DNA from: Pontederia crassipes
Taxonomy: Eukaryota > Streptophyta > Magnoliopsida > Commelinales > Pontederiaceae
Reading direction: 5' to 3'
Length of the DNA stretch: 64,000 bases
NCBI GenBank assembly: GCA_030549335.1
Contig: CM060195.1
Coordinates: 15,679,501 to 15,743,500 of the forward strand
The notes under the pieces are model-generated. The model was not told the origin of the DNA and searched no databases. It saw only the letters and a list, made by a program, of their open reading frames with translations. The translations under genes and the position numbers were made by a program. Numbering within the stretch: the first letter of the stretch is position 1; each line of letters opens with the position of its first letter. Below are positions 58,894-64,000 of the stretch, in pieces.

Positions 58894-60811
58894 ATAGATA
58901 CTTATTACAACCTTTGGGTGCCCTAAGAGGTGATTGATCTTTAGAACTTTAACTCTATTTCAAACCGAAGTTGAACCGTTACAATCAAAGATAACGCTCT
59001 TGGGGATTAGAGTCTTAGAGTAAGGTTCAAAGCTATAAGTTATAGACACTTATTACAACCTTTGGGTGTCCTAAGAGGTGATAGATCTTTAGAACTTTAA
59101 CTCTATTTCAAACCGAAGTTGAACCGTTACAATCAAAGATAACGCTCTTGGGGATTAGAGTCTTAGAATTAGGGTCAAAGTTATAAGTCATAGATACTTA
59201 TTACAACCTTTGGGTGTCCTAAGAGGTGATAGATCTTTTGAACTTTAACTCTATTTCAAACCGAAGTTGAACCGTTACAATCAAAGATAACGCTCTTGGG
59301 GATTAGAGTCTTAGAGTAAGGTTCAAAGCTATAAGTTATAGATACTTATTACAACCTTTGGGTGCCCTAAGAGGTGATAGATCTTTAGAACTCTAACTCT
59401 ATTTCAAACCGAAGTTGAACCGTTACAATCAATGATAACGCTCTTGGGGATTAGAGTCTTAGAGTAAGGTTCAAAGCTATAAGTTATAGATACTTATTAC
59501 AACCTTTGGGTGTCCTAAGAGGTGATAGATCTTTAGAACTTTAACTCTATTTCAAACCGAAGTTGAACCGTTACAATCAAAGATAACGCTCTTGGGGATT
59601 AGTGTCCTAGAGTAAGGTTCAAAGCTATAAGTTATAGATAATTATTACAACATTTGGGTGCCCTAAGAGGTGATTGATCTTTAGAACTTTAACTCTATTT
59701 CAAACCGAAGTTGAACCGTTACAATCAAAGATAACGCTCTTGGGGATTAGAGTCTTAGAGTAAGGTTCAAAGCTATAAGTTATAGATACTTATTACAACC
59801 TTTGTGTGCCCTAAGAGGTGATTGATCTTTAGAACTTTAACTCTATTTCAAACCGAAGTTGAACCGTTACAATCAAAGATAACGCTCTTGGGGATTAGAG
59901 TCTTAGACTAAGGTTCAAAGCTATAAGTTATAGATACTTATTACAACCTTTGGGTGCCCTAAGAGGTGATTGATCTTTAGAACTTTAACTCTATTTCAAA
60001 CCGAAGTTGAACCGTTACAATCAAAGATAACGCTCTTGGGGATTAGAGTCTTAGAGTAAGGTTCAAAGCTATAAGTTATAGACACTTATTACAACCTTTG
60101 GGTGTCCTAAGAGGTGATAGATCTTTAGAACTTTAACTCTATTTCAAACCGAAGTTGAACCGTTACAATCAAAGATAACGCTCTTGGGGATTAGAGTCTT
60201 AGAATTAGGGTCAAAGTTATAAGTCATAGATACTTATTACAACCTTTGGGTGTCCTAAGAGGTGATAGATCTTTTGAACTTTAACTCTATTTCAAACCGA
60301 AGTTGAACCGTTACAATCAAAGATAACGCTCTTGGGGATTAGAGTCTTAGAGTAAGGTTCAAAGCTATAAGTTATAGATACTTATTACAACCTTTGGGTG
60401 CCCTAAGAGGTGATAGATCTTTAGAACTCTAACTCTATTTCAAACCGAAGTTGAACCGTTACAATCAATGATAACGCTCTTGGGGATTAGAGTCTTAGAG
60501 TAAGGTTCAAAGCTATAAGTTATAGATACTTATTACAACCTTTGGGTGTCCTAAGAGGTGATAGATCTTTAGAACTTTAACTCTATTTCAAACCGAAGTT
60601 GAACCGTTACAATCAAAGATAACGCTCTTGGGGATTAGTGTCTTAGAGTAAGGTTCAAAGCTATAAGTTATAGATAATTATTACAACATTTGGGTGCCCT
60701 AAGAGGTGATTGATCTTTAGAACTTTAACTCTATTTCAAACCGAAGTTGAACCGTTACAATCAAAGATAACGCTCTTGGGGATTAGAGTCTTAGAGTAAG
60801 GTTCAAAGCTA
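58740..60811 (+). repeat. Seven-monomer tandem duplication, 1,036 bp
   Basis: TCTTAGACTA occurs at 58865 and 59901, and ACAATCAATG at 59425 and 60461; both pairs are 1,036 bp apart (7 x 148). All monomers between keep the same variant order, and I noticed one difference (GTGTCCTAG near 59603 against GTGTCTTAG). Outside this span the order differs. It is among the most recent expansions in the window. Confidence 0.85.
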
Positions 60812-63800
60812 TAAGTTATAGATACTTATTACAACCTTTGTGTGCCCTAAGAGGTGATTGATCTTTAGAACTTTAACTCTATTTCAAACCGAAGTTGAAC
60901 CGTTACAATCAAAGATAACGCTCTTGGGGATTAGAGTCTTAGAGTAAGGTTCAAAGCTATAAGTTATAGATACTTATTACAACCTTTGGGTGTCCTAAGA
61001 GGTGATAGATCTTTAGAACTTTAACTCTATTTCAAACCGAAGTTGAACCGTTACAATCAAAGATAACGCTCTTGGGGATTAGAGTCTTAGAATTATGGTC
61101 AAAGTTATAAGTTATAGATACTTATTACAACCTTTGGGTGTCCTAAGAGGTGATAGATCTTTTGAACTTTAACTCTATTTCAAACCGAAGTTGAACCGTT
61201 ACAATCAAAGATAACGCTCTTGGGGATTAGAGTCTTAGAGTAAGGTTCAAAGCTATAAGTTATAGATACTTATTACAACCTTTGGGTGCCTTAAGAGGTG
61301 ATAGATTTTTAGAACTCTAACTCTATTTCAAACCGAAGTTGAACCGTTACAATCAAAGATAACGCTCTTGGGGATTAGAGTCTTAGAGTAAGGTTCAAAG
61401 CTATAAGTTATAGATACTTATTACAACCTTTGGGTGTCCTAAGAGGTGATAGATCTTTAGAACTTTAACTCTATTTCAAACCAAAGTTGAACCGTTACAA
61501 TCAAAGATAACGCTCTTGGGGATTAGAGTCTTAGAGTAAGGTTCAAAGCTATAAGTTATAGATACTTATTACAACCTTTGGGTGCCATAAGAGGTGATAG
61601 ATCTTTAGAAATCTAACTCTATTGCAATCCGAAGTTGAACCGTTACAATCAAAGATAACGCTCTTGGGGATTAGTGTCTTAGAGTAAGGTTCAAAGCTAT
61701 AAGTTATAGATAATTATTACAACATTTGGGTGCCCTAAGAGGTGATTGATCTTTAGAACTTTAACTCTATTTCAAACCGAAGTTGAACCGTTACAATCAA
61801 AGATAACGCTCTTGGGGATTAGAGTCTTAGAGTAAGGTTCAAAGCTATAAGTTATAGATACTTATTACAACCTTCGGGTGCCCTAAGAGGTGATAGATCT
61901 TTAGAACTCTAACTCTATTTCAAACCGAAGTTGAACCGTTACAATCAAAGATAACGCTCTTGGGGATTAGAGTCTTAGAGTAAGGTTCAAAGCTATAAGT
62001 TATAGATACTTATTACAACCTTTGGGTGCCCTAAGAGGTGATAGATCTTTAGAACTCTAACTCTATTTCAAACCGAAGTTGAACCGTTACAATCAAATCA
62101 AAGATAACGCTCTTGGGGATTAGACTCTTAGAGTAAGGTTCAAAGCTATAAGTTATAGATACTTATTACAACCTTTCTGTGCCCTAAGAGGTGATTGATC
62201 TTTAGAACTTTAACTCTATTTCAAACCGAAGTTGAACCGTTACAATCAAAGATAACGCTCTTGGGGATTAGAGTCTTAGAGTAAGGTTCAAAGCTATAAG
62301 TTATAGACACTTATTACAACCTTTGGGTGTCCTAAGAGGTGATAGATCTTTAGAACTTTAACTCTATTTCAAACCGAAGTTGAACCGTTACAATCAAAGA
62401 TAACGCTCTTGGGGATTAGAGTCTTAGAATTAGGGTCAAAGTTATAAGTCATAGATACTTATTACAACCTTTGGGTGTCCTAAGAGGTGATAGATCTTTT
62501 GAACTTTAACTCTATTTCAAACCGAAGTTGAACCGTTACAATCAAAGATAACGCTCTTGGGGATTAGAGTCTTAGAGTAAGGTTCAAAGCTATAAGTTAT
62601 AGATACTTATTACAACCTTTGGGTGTTCTAAGAGGTGATAGATCTTTAGAACTCTAACTCTATTTCAAACCGAAGTTGAACCGTTACAATCAAAGATAAC
62701 GCTCTTGGGGATTAGAGTCTTAGAGTAAGGTTCAAAGCTATAAGTTATAGATACTTATTACAACCTTTGGGTGCCTTAAGAGGTGATAGATCTTTAGAAC
62801 TCTAACTCTATTTCAAACCGAAGTTGAACCGTTACAATCAAAGATAACGCTCTTGGGGATTAGAGTCTTAGAGTAAGGTTCAAAGCTATAAGTTATAGAT
62901 ACTTATTACAACCTTTGGGTGCCATAAGAGGTGATAGATCTTTAGAAATCTAACTCTATTGCAATCCGAAGTTGAACCGTTACAATCAAAGATAACGCTC
63001 TTGGGGATTAGTGTCTTAGAGTAAGGTTCAAAGCTATAAGTTATAGATAATTATTACAACATTTGGGTGCCCTAAGAGGTGATTGATCTTTAGAACTTTA
63101 ACTCTATTTCAAACCGAAGTTGAACCGTTACAATCAAAGATAACGCTCTTGGGGATTAGAGTCTTAGAGTAAGGTTCAAAGCTATAAGTTATAGATACTT
63201 ATTACAACCTTCGGGTGCCCTAAGAGGTGATAGATCTTTAGAACTCTAACTCTATTTCAAACCGAAGTTGAACCGTTACAATCAAAGATAACGCTCTTGG
63301 GGATTAGAGTCTTAGAGTAAGGTTCAAAGCTATAAGTTATAGATACTTATTACAACCTTTGGGTGCCCTAAGAGGTGATAGATTTTTAGAACTCTAACTC
63401 TATTTCAAACCGAAGTTGAACCGTTACAATCAAATCAAAGATAACGCTCTTGGGGATTAGAGTCTTAGAGTAAGGTTCAAAGCTATAAGTTATAGATACT
63501 TATTACAACCTTTGGGTGCCCTAAGAGGTGATTGATCTTTAGAACTTTAACTCTATTTCAAACCGAAGTTGAACCGTTACAATCAAAGATAACGCTCTTG
63601 GGGATTAGAGTCTTAGAGTAAGGTTCAAAGCTATAAGTTATAGACACTTATTACAACCTTTGGGTGTCCTAAGAGGTGATAGATCTTTAGAACTTTAACT
63701 CTATTTCAAACCGAAGTTGAACCGTTACAATCAAAGATAACGCTCTTGGGGATTAGAGTCTTAGAATTAGGGTCAAAGTTATAAGTCATAGATACTTATT

Positions 63801-64000
63801 ACAACCTTTGGGTGTCCTAAGAGGTGATAGATCTTTTGAACTTTAACTCTATTTCAAACCGAAGTTGAACCGTTACAATCAAAGATAACGCTCTTGGGGA
63901 TTAGAGTCTTAGAGTAAGGTTCAAAGCTATAAGTTATAGATACTTATTACAACCTTTGGGTGCCCTAAGAGGTGATAGATCTTTAGAACTCTAACTCTAT

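Larger units (their letters stand above)
25259..64000 (+). repeat. Right satellite array, 148-bp monomer
   Basis: About 262 further head-to-tail copies of the same monomer, in the same orientation and phase as the left array, running beyond the right edge. Variants more common here than on the left include TTAGTGTCTTAG, ATAATTATTACAACATT, GAAATCTAACTCTATTGCAATCC, CTTCGGGTG, ATTATGGTC and AGTCTTGGAG. They recur in fixed order within duplicated blocks. I see no inversion, other insertion or gene in these 38.7 kb. Confidence 0.97.

Noticed and set aside
1-64000. Telomere-like hexamers (CCCTAA in GTGCCCTAAG units, TTAGGG in GAATTAGGGTC units)
   Set aside because: Each occurs once per variant monomer as part of the 148-bp unit, not in tandem; coincidence of short words.
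1-64000. CENP-B box in the monomer
   Set aside because: No segment gives a convincing match to the conserved core of the 17-bp box.

Overview
The window is a block of plant heterochromatin. About 58.7 kb of the 64 kb is one head-to-tail satellite DNA with a 148-bp monomer (about 35% GC, all copies in one orientation). A single LTR retrotransposon splits it into a left array (1-19942, about 135 monomers) and a right array (25259-64000, about 262 monomers). I recognise no host gene, tRNA, rRNA or CRISPR. The plant assignment rests on the retrotransposon: its protease-like domain, its primer-binding site matching plant initiator tRNA-Met, its AAACCCTAG leader motifs and its 5-bp target-site duplication all fit a plant Ty3/Gypsy element. 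I do not recognise the satellite or the species.

The satellite has no single fixed higher-order period. Monomers carry diagnostic variants (for example GCGAAT, AAACCTCTCG, a TCAAA insertion, TTAGTGTC, CTTCGGG), and runs of these variants recur in the same order as duplicated blocks. The clearest copies have offsets of 1,036 bp (58.7-60.8 kb), 1,929-1,930 bp (16.3-19.9 kb), 2,072, 2,965 and 5,481 bp (left array), 8,010-8,303 bp (42.6-58.9 kb) and 11.13-11.28 kb (27.7-50 kb). The array therefore grew by repeated, nested tandem duplication of multi-monomer segments. The 148-bp length, the homogeneity and a 13-bp dyad in each monomer suggest a centromeric or pericentromeric satellite, but the sequence alone cannot prove that.

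The retrotransposon (19943-25258, 5,316 bp) has two 762-bp LTRs in which I find one difference, a perfect TAAGA target-site duplication, a tRNA-iMet primer-binding site, a long A- and purine-rich leader, and one 835-codon frame. That frame carries a Ty3/Gypsy retropepsin-like domain followed by a poorly recognisable half built on a duplicated module of about 170 residues. No clear reverse transcriptase, RNase H or integrase is present, so it looks like a young non-autonomous element that would depend on a partner. Its LTR begins with a 74-bp duplicate of the sequence just upstream, including a second polypurine tract and a pol-tail-like reading. This suggests the LTR boundary of the family has shifted. 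The element sits in the second copy of a 13-monomer satellite duplication whose first copy is empty, so it most simply arrived after that duplication.
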